DNA of 32,010 nucleotides, taken from Proteobacteria bacterium UBA2363. GTDB lineage: Bacteria; Pseudomonadota; Gammaproteobacteria; Xanthomonadales; UBA2363. This document shows, in pieces, positions 7,916 to 15,461 of this stretch. Each line of letters opens with the position of its first letter. Position 1 is the stretch's first letter. Location of the stretch: the NCBI GenBank assembly GCA_002344355.1, contig DDTN01000020.1, forward strand, positions 1 to 32,010. The letters are read 5' to 3'. The notes beneath the pieces are model-generated. The model was not told the DNA's origin. It was given only the letters and a program-made list of their open reading frames with translations, and did no database searches. The position numbers and the translations under genes are program-made.

Positions 7916-8456
7916 CCCGACCCTGCCGGACCGCGGCGACCAGGCGCTGGCCGCCGCCCTGCGCGCACTGCCGCTGGCCGACCCCGGCGACCAGGCCTGG
8001 CCGCGCCTGGCCCGGCAGCTCCGGGCGCGCCGTCGGCCCTTGCCGGCCCTGCGTCGCTGGTGGCCGCTGGCGGCCGCGGCGGCGCTGGCCCTGGTCCTGC
8101 TGCCGTGGGCGACGACGCCCCCCGACGGCGAACCCGGCACCGGGCGCGGCGACCTCGAGGCCGGGCTGATCGCGCAGTCGCAGTGGCTGGAAGGACTGCT
8201 GGCGACGCCGGCACTGTCGCCGCCGGAGCGCGACGGCGATGTCGCCCTGCTCGAGCTGGGCCTGCAGGCCCGGCTGGGCGGCATCGACGCCGCCCTGGCC
8301 GATGCCGGGCCGGCGCCGGCGCCGGCCCTGTGGCAGGCGCGCGTCGACACCCTGGCGCAGCTGGCCGCCGTGCGCCTTGGCACCGCCCCGGGCGGCGCCG
8401 GCGGCAGCGTCGCGGACCACCGGCCGGTGGCGACCACCCTGCTCTGGGCGAACTGA
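7908..8456 (+). CDS. predicted membrane anti-sigma factor
   Basis: A 182-residue protein whose gene overlaps the sigma factor gene by 8 bases, with GGAGG just before its ATG (7908). One hydrophobic helix (about 51-68, WWPLAAAAALALVLLPW) separates an N-terminal cytoplasmic part (1-50, with W31-P-R-L-A-R-Q-L, as in many anti-sigma domains) from a periplasmic part of about 110 residues. No zinc-finger HxxxCxxC motif is present, so it would not be a ZAS-type anti-sigma factor. The call rests mainly on gene order, topology and size; there is no diagnostic sequence motif. It could also be an unrelated membrane partner of the sigma factor. Confidence 0.65.
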   Translation: MPDPTLPDRGDQALAAALRALPLADPGDQAWPRLARQLRARRRPLPALRRWWPLAAAAALALVLLPWATTPPDGEPGTGRGDLEAGLIAQSQWLEGLLATPALSPPERDGDVALLELGLQARLGGIDAALADAGPAPAPALWQARVDTLAQLAAVRLGTAPGGAGGSVADHRPVATTLLWAN

Positions 8457-8512
8457 TCCCCCTGCCGCCGGCGTCCCGCCGGCGGCGCACGAACGACCGC
8501 AAGGAGACGACC

Positions 8513-9574
8513 ATGGCAACAAAGGCAGGCAGGACGGCACTGCTGGCGCTGACGGCGATCTGGGCCGCCGGCGTCGCCGCGCAGGCACCCACGGCGACAC
8601 CGCCGGATGCCGCCGAGCGCGCGCAGCTTCGCCAGCAGCTGGAGCAGGCGCGCGAGCGGATGGCGGAGTCGGCCCGCGAGATCGCCGAGCTGTCCCGCCA
8701 GCTCTGCGAGCAGCGCGCCGTCGAGATCCACCGCGTCGAACGGCGCCGGCCGATGCTGGGCCTGGTGATGGCGACCGCGCCGGAGCGCGGCGTGCGCCTG
8801 GCCGCGGTCACGCCCGAGGGACCGGCCGCGCGCGCCGGCCTGCGCAGCGGCGACGTGCTGACCGCGATCGATGGCCGGCCGATCGCCGGCGGCGATGGCG
8901 CCGCGCGACTGGACGGCGCCCGCCAGGCCCTGTCCGGGCTGACCGAAGGCCAGGCGGTGACCCTGGCCTACGAGCGCGATGGCCAGGCCCGGAGCGCCAC
9001 GGTCAGCGCCGAGGCGATGGCGCCGACCGCCCTGCTCGGCGGCCTGGACAACGACCTGATCGACCTGCGCATCGACGTCGAGGCGATCCGCGAGGGCCTG
9101 GCCGAGGGCATGGCCGACGTCGAGCGGCGGATCCGCGTGATCGGGCCGATGCTCGAGGAATCCCTGCGCTTCGACGCCTGGCGCTGGCAGGGACTGCGCC
9201 TGGCCGGCCTGGACGGTGGGCTGGGCCGCTACTTCGGGACCGATCGCGGCGTCCTGGTGCTGCGCGCCGAGGGCGAGGCGCTGGCCGGGCTGCAGGCGGG
9301 CGACGTGATCCAGCGCGTCGACGGCACCGAGGTCGGCGAGCCGCGCGAGGCGATGCGCGCGCTGTCGAAGGCCGAGCCCGGCCAGACCCTGTCGGTCGAG
9401 CTGATGCGCGACCGGCAGCGCCAGACCCTGACCCTGACCGCCCCCGACCGCCCGGCGCCGCTGCGCTGGCTGGAGGAGCCCCCGGTGCCACCGGCACCGC
9501 CGGCACCCCCGGCACCGCCCCGGCCGCCACGGGCGCCGGCGCCGCCGGCCCCGGGCACCGGCATCGCGGTCTGA
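8513..9574 (+). CDS. secreted double-PDZ domain protein
   Basis: A 353-residue exported protein. Residues 1-23 are a signal peptide ending in VAAQA. A charged helical, coiled-coil-like stretch (32-76) comes first. A PDZ domain follows at about 82-167 (MLGLVMATAPERGVRLAAVTPEGPAARAGLRSGDVLTAIDGRPI). A second, more divergent PDZ domain lies at about 228-310 (RGVLVLRAEGEALAGLQAGDVIQRVDGTEV). The C-terminal tail (323-350) is a low-complexity run of Pro/Ala repeats, possibly a flexible spacer. There is no trypsin-like protease domain, so this is not a complete DegP/DegS; it looks like a peptide-binding or sensor protein. Gene order (sigma factor, anti-sigma candidate, PDZ protein) and the AAGGAG ribosome binding site suggest a regulated periplasmic sensor, which is inference. 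Confidence 0.82.
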   Translation: MATKAGRTALLALTAIWAAGVAAQAPTATPPDAAERAQLRQQLEQARERMAESAREIAELSRQLCEQRAVEIHRVERRRPMLGLVMATAPERGVRLAAVTPEGPAARAGLRSGDVLTAIDGRPIAGGDGAARLDGARQALSGLTEGQAVTLAYERDGQARSATVSAEAMAPTALLGGLDNDLIDLRIDVEAIREGLAEGMADVERRIRVIGPMLEESLRFDAWRWQGLRLAGLDGGLGRYFGTDRGVLVLRAEGEALAGLQAGDVIQRVDGTEVGEPREAMRALSKAEPGQTLSVELMRDRQRQTLTLTAPDRPAPLRWLEEPPVPPAPPAPPAPPRPPRAPAPPAPGTGIAV

Positions 9575-9592
9575 GCGCAGCGGGCATCTCCG

Positions 9593-9623
9593 GGCCGTGG
9601 CCGGTCAGCGACCGGCCACGGCC
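9593..9623. terminator. bidirectional hairpin between convergent genes
   Basis: A perfect 13-bp inverted repeat (GGCCGTGGCCGGT, 9593-9605, and ACCGGCCACGGCC, 9611-9623) with a CAGCG loop. It lies just after the PDZ gene stop and includes the last codons of the convergent DUF6607 gene. There is no T run, so termination may depend on Rho or hairpin strength alone. Confidence 0.6.
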
Positions 9624-10639
9624 TTCGCGGCAGACGCCGCGGCGTCCGGCGCGCTGGTCCAGCGTTCCAGCACCTGCGCAATCTCGTCCGGCCCGACCTG
9701 CCCGCCCTCGGCGACCCGCCTGGCCTGGGCGAAGGTCGCCTCGATCACCGGCATGCCGTCGACCGCGGTGTCCAGGCGGATGCCGCCGTGGGCCCTGATC
9801 CGGTTCGCCCAGGCCGCGCGCACCAGGCCCCAGTAACCCGCGGTCTGCCGCCACCAGCGGCGGGCGGCCTCGAAGTCGACATCGTCGACGCGCTGGTAGT
9901 CGTTGAAGCCCCACTCGCGCACCAGGGTGCCGCTGGCGCCGTCGGCGCCGCGCACGACCTTGCTGTTGTCCTGCTCGTGGCTCCAGCCGCCCGGCACGAT
10001 GGTGTGGCGGTTCTCGACGTTCAGGGCGTTGTAGTCCTCGCGGGTGGTGTACTCGCGCCGCGGCAGCGGCCGCCAGGTGCGGTCGGAGGTCCAGGTGGCG
10101 ACGCCGTAGCGGTGGTTCCAGCGGCCGGTGCCGCAGTAGCGTGGTGCGTCGCTGACCTCGTAGACGCACTGGGTCCAGGCGCCGCGGGTCAGTGCCGGGT
10201 CGATCGGCCGCAGCAGCCAGGTCTGGTCGGCGCTGAACTCCAGTCGTTCCCTGGCCTGCCAGTGCCAGTCCTGGCGCCAGTGCTTGGTGACATGGTTGCC
10301 GTCGGGCGACATCAGCAGGTGCTGCAGGACGATGCGCCCGGGCTCGTCCTCGACCACCAGCACGGTTTCCAGGGCGCCGCTGCGCTTGGGCTCGGCGCGC
10401 GCGTAGCCGGGCGCGATCACCACGGTCTCGTCGAAATGGAAGCGCACCCGAAAGTCGCCGGCCATCGCCAGGATCGCGGCCCGGTCGGCGGCCGGCGGTG
10501 CCTGGTCCGCTGCCGGCACCGCGCTCGCCGGCACGCCGGCCGTCGTCGCGTCGGTCGCGGACGACGGGGTTCGCACGCCGTTGGCGGCGCAGGCGGGCAG
10601 CAGGACGGACAGGATCAACGATGGGCGGATCGGGGGCAT
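9605..10639 (-). CDS. DUF6607 family lipoprotein, heme-locus associated
   Basis: A 344-residue protein matching my memory of the DUF6607 family, often encoded beside TonB-dependent heme receptors. The N-terminus has a lipoprotein-like signal with L-L-P-A-C at 13-17, so it is probably an outer-membrane or periplasmic lipoprotein; a Pro before the lipobox Ala is unusual. The body carries many Trp/Tyr/His residues (HWRQDWHWQ, WNHRYGVATW, HTIVPGGWSHEQDN), compatible with ligand or heme binding, but this is inference. It is known only by association; no reaction is established. The start ATG at 10639 has an excellent AAAGGAG ribosome binding site. Codons upstream of it in the same frame are not needed. 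It is the third gene after the Fur box, following hemP by about 100 bases, and likely shares that promoter. Confidence 0.75.
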   Translation of the reverse strand: MPPIRPSLILSVLLPACAANGVRTPSSATDATTAGVPASAVPAADQAPPAADRAAILAMAGDFRVRFHFDETVVIAPGYARAEPKRSGALETVLVVEDEPGRIVLQHLLMSPDGNHVTKHWRQDWHWQARERLEFSADQTWLLRPIDPALTRGAWTQCVYEVSDAPRYCGTGRWNHRYGVATWTSDRTWRPLPRREYTTREDYNALNVENRHTIVPGGWSHEQDNSKVVRGADGASGTLVREWGFNDYQRVDDVDFEAARRWWRQTAGYWGLVRAAWANRIRAHGGIRLDTAVDGMPVIEATFAQARRVAEGGQVGPDEIAQVLERWTSAPDAAASAAKAVAGR

Positions 10640-10738
10640 GGCTTCACTCCTTTGGAAACGGCGATGGCGGCCGGGCACCGGCTCGGCCGACCGGCGGGCG
10701 CGCGGCAGGCGGCGCGACCGGGGGGCGGCCGGGGCGGC

Positions 10739-10945
10739 CTACTTGGTCAGGATCAGCTTGCCGGTGCGGGTACGGCGCAGGCGGTACTCGCATCCGGCAT
10801 GCTCGATGACCAGCTCGCGGCAGCCGCCGAACAGGCGGCCGCTGTCGATGCGGGGCGGCGGCGCCGGCGGCGGGGCGGACTCGGGAACGCTGGCGTCGGT
10901 GACGCCGGCGTCGAAAGCGGCGGTGGCGGACTCGGGCCGGTACAC
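10739..10945 (-). CDS. hemP: hemin uptake protein HemP
   Basis: A small protein with the HemP signature at its C-terminus: R-I-D-S-G-R-L-F-G-G then a run ending R-L-R-R-T-R-T-G-K-L-I-L-T-K, where the LxxTRxGKLILTK ending is diagnostic. HemP proteins are needed for heme utilisation and in some bacteria are thought to activate heme-receptor expression. The start is ambiguous. GTG 10945 has GGAGG five bases upstream and gives 68 residues, close to the family's usual size. GTG 10999 overlaps the receptor stop as GTGA and would add 18 residues but has no Shine-Dalgarno sequence, unlike the GTGA couplings at 892 and 15458. I prefer 10945. The N-terminal part is Pro/Ala-rich. Two cysteines occur in GGCRELVIEHAGC, unusual for this family as I remember it. 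It lies directly downstream of the heme-type receptor, in the same Fur-controlled unit. Confidence 0.88.
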   Translation of the reverse strand: MYRPESATAAFDAGVTDASVPESAPPPAPPPRIDSGRLFGGCRELVIEHAGCEYRLRRTRTGKLILTK

Positions 10946-10995
10946 GAAGGCCTCCAGGTCGGGCGGCGGGACGAAGGGGCGGCGGGCGGAACGGT

Positions 10996-13251
10996 TCACC
11001 AGGCCAGCCGTACCGAGACGGCGACGTTGCTGCCGGGGGCGGTGAAGCGGTCGCGGGCGGGGCTGTCGGGGGCCAGGGCGGCGATCCGTGCGTCGCCCCA
11101 TTCCAGGTAGCTGCGGTCGGTGAGGTTGAACAGGCCGGCGTTGATGGTCACCGCGTCGAGCGGGCGCCACCAGGCCAGCAGGTCGACCAGGCCGTAGCCG
11201 TGGTGGTCGATCTCCGGCACCCGGGACTGGCCGCGCACGGCGGTGCCGACCAGCTCCAGGCCCAGGGCATCGTCGGCACGCGACCAGGCCAGGCCCAGCA
11301 CCAGGCGCGGCGGATCGACCGAGGCCAGGGCGTCGCCGCTGTCGCGATTCCTGCCGCGCGACCAGGCCGCCGCGGTGCGCACCGAGAAGCCGGCCAGGCG
11401 CGGCGACAGCCCCTCGAGGTCCGCCTGCAGCGTCGCCTCGACCCCCTCGATGGCGACCCGGTCGAGGTTTCGCGACTGGAAGGTGATCAGTCCGGGCACC
11501 GCCAGCGGGTCGTCGGGGTCCAGGGCGACCAGCGAATCGATGAAGTCCTCGTAGCGGTTGCCGTAGACCGCGAGGCTGGCGCGGGCATGCTGCCAGGCGC
11601 CGCGCAGGCCCAGCTCCAGCCCGCGGCTGGTCTCGGGGCGCAGGTCGGGGTTCGGGATCGCGGTGTAGCCGAACTGCAGGTTGGTGAAGCCGATGTTGGC
11701 GTCGTCGTAGGGCGGCGCCCGGAAGCCCTCCGCGTACTGCGCCGCCAGCGACCAGGACGGGCCCAGCCGCCACAGCAGCCCCAGCTTCGGGGAGCCCTGG
11801 GTCGCGCGCAGCGCGACCGGTTCGATGCCGGGGTTGTCCTCCTCGAAGATCGCGTCGGGGCGCGGGTCGAGGCGGTAGCGGTCGAGTCGGAAGCCGGGGA
11901 TCAGGTCCAGGCGGCCGTCGGCGAGGCTGATCTCGTCCTGGACGAACAGCGCCTGCTCGCGGGTACGGCTGCGCGGGAAGTCGCGCACCGGAAAGACGTC
12001 GGGCGGGATCACCGGGGTTTCGACGCCGGTGAGTGGATTTCGGGCGAGGCCGTCGCGCAGCTGGGCGGTGTCGGTCTGCAGCGACTCCAGGCCGAGCACG
12101 AGGAGGTGGCTGCCGCCGGCCCAGTCGAAGCGGCGACGGGCCAGCAGCTCGGCGCCGGCCACTTCCTGGTCGAAGTCGAAGCGGCGCCAGCGTTGCTGTG
12201 GCGTGCTCACGCCGGTGGCCAGCACGGTGCTGCGGCGCTGCTCGAAAGTCTCTTGCGAGGTCCGGCCGCGCTGGGCATGAACGGACGCCTCGACGCTGTC
12301 GAACCATCCGTCTCCGGGCTGGTACCGCCAGGCCAGGCTGTTGCGGGTGCGGGCGCGGCGATCGTCGCCGGCCAGCGCCAGCACCTCGGTGAGCGTCGCC
12401 GGGCTGGCGGTACGCGTGCGGGCGCTGAGCACCTCGGTGAGGGTCCTGCCCCGGCCGGTCTCGAAGGCCCAGGCCAGTCGATGCGCGGGTGCCGGGCGCC
12501 AGACCACCTTGGCCAGGGCGCTGTCGGTCTCCCAGTCCTGCGGGTTGGGGCGGGTGCGGGTCGGACCCTCGCCGCCGGCCCGACCCTGGTTGCGGTTCTC
12601 CTCGCCCTGCCGGTGCGTGAAGCCCAGCAGGAAACCGACGTGCTCGTTGCCGAGCGCGGCGGTGAGGCCGGCCTGGCGGCCCTGGTCGACGCCATGCCAG
12701 CCCAGCTTGGCGCCGAGGTGGCCATCGCCCTGGTCGCCGAGGTAGTCCTCAGGATCGCGGGTCGCGAACGAGACCACGCCCGCCAGGGCGTTGCTGCCGT
12801 ACAGCGAGGAGGCGGCGCCGCGGACGATCTCGACCGACTTGAGCAGGTCGATGTCGACCAGGTCGCGGCCGGCGCTGGCGAAGCCGCCGATCGCGAAGGC
12901 GTCCGGGATGCGCACGCCGTCGACCTCGACCAGCACGCGGTTGCCGTCCAGGCCGCGGATGGCGAAGCCGGACAGGCCGAACCGGCCCGGCGCGTTGGCG
13001 ACCGAGATGCCCGGCTCGTAGCGCACCAGGTCGCGGATGTCGGCGGCCAGCTCGCGATCGATGTCGTCCTCGTCGCGCACGGTGACGGTGCCCGGGGTGT
13101 CCTGCACCGGCCGCTGGCTGCGGGTGGCGGTGACGGTGACCCGGTCGAGCTCGACCGCGGCATCCGGGGTCGGCGCGGCCGCGGCCGGCGAGGTGGACGC
13201 GGCCCCGTGGGCGACGAGGAGGAACACCAGTACTGCAGGCGGCATGCGCAC
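10996..13251 (-). CDS. TonB-dependent heme/hemoglobin receptor
   Basis: A 751-residue outer-membrane receptor of the heme/hemoglobin/lactoferrin type. Residues 1-26 are a signal peptide. A TonB-box-like LDRVTVTATR (35-44) precedes the plug (about 48-165, with FAIRGLDGNRVLVEVDGVRI and VEIVRGAASSLYGSNALAGVV). In the barrel the heme-receptor hallmarks FRAP (FRAPPYDDANIG) and NPDL (IPNPDLRPETSRG) are both present and close together. The usual histidine between them is absent; only Phe/Tyr/Asn-rich residues fill the interval. The C-terminus (VAVSVRLAW) ends in an aromatic residue as expected. The start is taken as GTG 13251, which has GGAG eight bases upstream; ATG 13245 is two codons later and gives the same signal peptide. 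A Fur box lies about 105 bases upstream. hemP and the DUF6607 gene follow. The substrate is likely heme or a hemoprotein, from family and context. Confidence 0.88.
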   Translation of the reverse strand: MRMPPAVLVFLLVAHGAASTSPAAAAPTPDAAVELDRVTVTATRSQRPVQDTPGTVTVRDEDDIDRELAADIRDLVRYEPGISVANAPGRFGLSGFAIRGLDGNRVLVEVDGVRIPDAFAIGGFASAGRDLVDIDLLKSVEIVRGAASSLYGSNALAGVVSFATRDPEDYLGDQGDGHLGAKLGWHGVDQGRQAGLTAALGNEHVGFLLGFTHRQGEENRNQGRAGGEGPTRTRPNPQDWETDSALAKVVWRPAPAHRLAWAFETGRGRTLTEVLSARTRTASPATLTEVLALAGDDRRARTRNSLAWRYQPGDGWFDSVEASVHAQRGRTSQETFEQRRSTVLATGVSTPQQRWRRFDFDQEVAGAELLARRRFDWAGGSHLLVLGLESLQTDTAQLRDGLARNPLTGVETPVIPPDVFPVRDFPRSRTREQALFVQDEISLADGRLDLIPGFRLDRYRLDPRPDAIFEEDNPGIEPVALRATQGSPKLGLLWRLGPSWSLAAQYAEGFRAPPYDDANIGFTNLQFGYTAIPNPDLRPETSRGLELGLRGAWQHARASLAVYGNRYEDFIDSLVALDPDDPLAVPGLITFQSRNLDRVAIEGVEATLQADLEGLSPRLAGFSVRTAAAWSRGRNRDSGDALASVDPPRLVLGLAWSRADDALGLELVGTAVRGQSRVPEIDHHGYGLVDLLAWWRPLDAVTINAGLFNLTDRSYLEWGDARIAALAPDSPARDRFTAPGSNVAVSVRLAW

Positions 13252-13354
13252 GAACCAATCTCCGGAAGGCCGGTCCTCGCGGACCCTTGGACGACTGGCT
13301 GGCTCGCAGGGGGCGGGCTGGCTGGGCCGGGCGGCCCGGGCGGACCGCAACGAC

Positions 13355-13373
13355 GCGAATGATATTCATTCCC
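13355..13373. promoter_or_regulatory. Fur box
   Basis: The 19-bp site matches the classical Fur operator consensus in 14 positions. Its core AATGA-TAT-TCATT (13358-13370) is a perfect inverted repeat of two pentamers around three bases. In a window that is otherwise almost devoid of A/T-rich sequence it stands out, and it lies upstream of a heme receptor/hemP unit. Iron-loaded Fur would repress the receptor, hemP and probably the DUF6607 gene. Confidence 0.88.
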
Positions 13374-13442
13374 ATTAGCGGACGCAACCCTCACCCGCCG
13401 CCCGGCCGAGCCTCCGATCCCCGGCCTCCACTATCTGCCCCT

Positions 13443-13476
13443 ACCGAGTCCCGAGTCCCGAGTCCCGGGTCCCGGT
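13443..13476. repeat. heptamer repeat (GAGTCCC)
   Basis: Three copies of CGAGTCC-type 7-mers, then one GGGTCCC variant and GGTAC. On the minus strand this reads GGGACTC repeats, so the G-rich strand is transcribed downstream of the aldo/keto reductase, whose stop codon is at 13480. It belongs to the same repeat family as the arrays at 6128, 27408 and 31866. Confidence 0.8.
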
Positions 13477-13479
13477 ACT

Positions 13480-14451
13480 TCAATCGGCCATGGAATCGGC
13501 CAGGCCGTCGCGCTCGGCCGGCATCAGGGCATCCAGCACCGCCAGGGCGGCCAGGTTCTCCTGCAACTGGGCCGGGGCGCTGGCCCCCAGGATCACCGTC
13601 GACACGTCCGGGTTGCCCAGGCACCAGGCGATCGCCAGTTGCGCCGGCGTGCAGCGCAGGTCGGCGGCCATCGCAGCCAGGTGGCGGACGCGGTCGGCGC
13701 GGGCACGACCGGTGGCGCCTTCGAGGTGGTTGTCCAGCCAGGCGAACTCGGGATCGCGCAGGCGGCCACCGGCGTCGGCTTCGCGGTACTTGCCGCTGAG
13801 CAGGCCGGACGCCAGCGGCGACCAGGTGGTCAGGCCCAGGCCCAGGTCCCGGCACAGCGGCGCGTACTCGCGCTCGACCCGCGTCCGCGCGAACAGGTTG
13901 TACTGCGGCTGTTCCAGGGACGGCGCCACCAGGCCGTTGTCGGCCGCGAACCCGGCGGCCCGGGCGATCGCCTCGGCCGGCCATTCGGAGGTGCCCCAGT
14001 ACAGCACCTTGCCCTGGCGCACCAGCAGGTCCATCGCCAGCACGGCCTCCTCGACCGGCACGTCCGGATCGGGGCGGTGGCACAGGTAGAAGTCGAGGTG
14101 CTCGACGCGCAGCCGACGCAAGGCCTGGTGGCAGGCCTCGACCACGTGCTTGCGCGACAGCCCCCGCTGGGTCGGCCGCGGCTCGCGGCAGGCGCCGAAG
14201 AAGACCTTGCTGGACACGCAGAAGGCGTCGCGCGGCAGCCGCAGGTCGGCCAGCACGTCGCCCAGGATGCGCTCGCCCTCGCCCTGCCCGTAGGACTCGG
14301 CGTTGTCGTAGAAGCTGACCCCGTGGTCGTGGGCGAGCGCGACCAGCTCGCGCGCCTCGCTGCGGCCGACGGAACGCCCGAAGGTGACCCAGGCGCCCAG
14401 CGACAGGGCGGAGATCGGCAGGCCGGTGCGGCCCAGTCGACGGTATTGCAT
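13480..14451 (-). CDS. aldo/keto reductase
   Basis: A 323-residue NADPH-dependent aldo/keto reductase, TIM-barrel type, of the YghZ/voltage-gated potassium-channel beta-subunit-like group. The catalytic tetrad is recognisable: D49 and Y54 (in FYDNAESYGQG), K82 (in VSSKVFF) and H125 (in YLCHRPDPD). The cofactor region shows WSPLASGLLSGKY and a late T-V-I-L-G-A-S-A. It reduces aldehydes or ketones, often in detoxification; the substrate is not evident. The ATG at 14451 begins the typical M-Q-Y-R-R-L-G-R-T-G, but the Shine-Dalgarno sequence is poor. It is transcribed away from the mla operon and has no clear operon partner; its 3' end faces a 7-bp repeat. Confidence 0.92.
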   Translation of the reverse strand: MQYRRLGRTGLPISALSLGAWVTFGRSVGRSEARELVALAHDHGVSFYDNAESYGQGEGERILGDVLADLRLPRDAFCVSSKVFFGACREPRPTQRGLSRKHVVEACHQALRRLRVEHLDFYLCHRPDPDVPVEEAVLAMDLLVRQGKVLYWGTSEWPAEAIARAAGFAADNGLVAPSLEQPQYNLFARTRVEREYAPLCRDLGLGLTTWSPLASGLLSGKYREADAGGRLRDPEFAWLDNHLEGATGRARADRVRHLAAMAADLRCTPAQLAIAWCLGNPDVSTVILGASAPAQLQENLAALAVLDALMPAERDGLADSMAD

Positions 14452-14582
14452 GGCAGGACACCGCGGCAGCTGAGCCGCAAGGATAGCCGGCGGCACCGTC
14501 GAACCGGCGTGGTCGGCGCGCGCAACCCGCGCTGAATGCCGGCGCCGGGGGCCGCGACACCCTGTGGCACACTTGGCGCCCT

Positions 14583-15461
14583 TTGCCGCCCCCCCCCTCG
14601 TCCTTGTCCCTGCCCGCAGCCAGCCGCCAGCCCGACGCCCTGCGACCGGCAAACGCCGGAACGCCGGTCGTGCGCGTGCGCGGCCTGCGCACGCGGCTGG
14701 GCGCCAACCAGGTGTTCGACGGCGTCGACCTCGAGGTGCCGCGCGGCGCCGTGGTCGCGGTGATGGGCCCCAGCGGCACCGGCAAGACCACCCTGCTGCG
14801 CCACCTGACCGGGCAGCTGCGCCACGACCACGGCGAGGTCGAGGTGTTCGGCCAGCGCGTCGGCGACCTGCGGCCCCAGGCCATGTACGCGCTGCGCCGG
14901 CGCATGGGCATGCTGTTCCAGCACGGCGCCCTGCTCACCGACCTCGACGTGTTCGACAACGTCGCCTTCCCGTTGCGCGAGAACACCGACCTGCCCGAGA
15001 GCCTGGTGCGGGTGGTGGTCCTGCTCAAGCTGCAGGCGGTCGGCCTGCGCGGCGCGGCGCGCCTGATGCCGGCCGAGCTGTCCGGCGGCATGGCGCGGCG
15101 CGTGGCGCTGGCGCGGGCGATCGCGCTCGATCCGGAGCTGGTGCTCTACGACGAGCCCTTCGTCGGCCTGGACCCGATCGCCGTCGCCGCGGTGGTCGAG
15201 CTGATGCGCACGCTGAACCAGACCCTGGGCCTGACCAGCATCGTCGTCGCCCACGAGATCGAGCACCTGCGCAAGGTCGCCGACCGCCTGGTCGTGCTCA
15301 GCGGCGGCCGGGTGGTCGCCCAGGGACGCTTCGACGAGGTGCTGGCCAGCGACTCGCCGATGGTCCGGCAGTTCCTGCAGGGCCTGAGCGACGGCCCGGT
15401 GCCGTTCCACTATCCGGCGCCCTCGCTGGCGGCGGACTTCGGCCTGGAGGCGCGCCGGTGA
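14583..15461 (+). CDS. mlaF: MlaF, ATPase of the Mla phospholipid transporter
   Basis: ATP-binding subunit of the MlaFEDB inner-membrane complex that returns mislocalised phospholipids from the outer membrane and so keeps outer-membrane asymmetry. Numbered from TTG 14583: Walker A GPSGTGKTT (62-70), signature LSGGM (167-170 region), Walker B LVLYDEP (187-192) and H-loop H224. The family C-terminal stretch GPVPFHYPAP (271-280), known to contact MlaB, is conserved. The start is uncertain: TTG 14583 has no ribosome binding site and puts a nine-C run in the coding region. TTG 14604 or GTG 14670 (263 residues, near the usual ~270) are alternatives; the homologous region begins about residue 29. 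A CACACT hexamer at 14568-14573, possibly a -10 element, would favour a later start. It overlaps mlaE as GTGA. Confidence 0.93.
   Translation: MPPPPSSLSLPAASRQPDALRPANAGTPVVRVRGLRTRLGANQVFDGVDLEVPRGAVVAVMGPSGTGKTTLLRHLTGQLRHDHGEVEVFGQRVGDLRPQAMYALRRRMGMLFQHGALLTDLDVFDNVAFPLRENTDLPESLVRVVVLLKLQAVGLRGAARLMPAELSGGMARRVALARAIALDPELVLYDEPFVGLDPIAVAAVVELMRTLNQTLGLTSIVVAHEIEHLRKVADRLVVLSGGRVVAQGRFDEVLASDSPMVRQFLQGLSDGPVPFHYPAPSLAADFGLEARR

Noticed and set aside
11200..13362. A 720-codon plus-strand frame opposite the heme receptor
   Set aside because: It is the codon-complement shadow of a gene with full receptor motifs and a Fur box; no domain visible.
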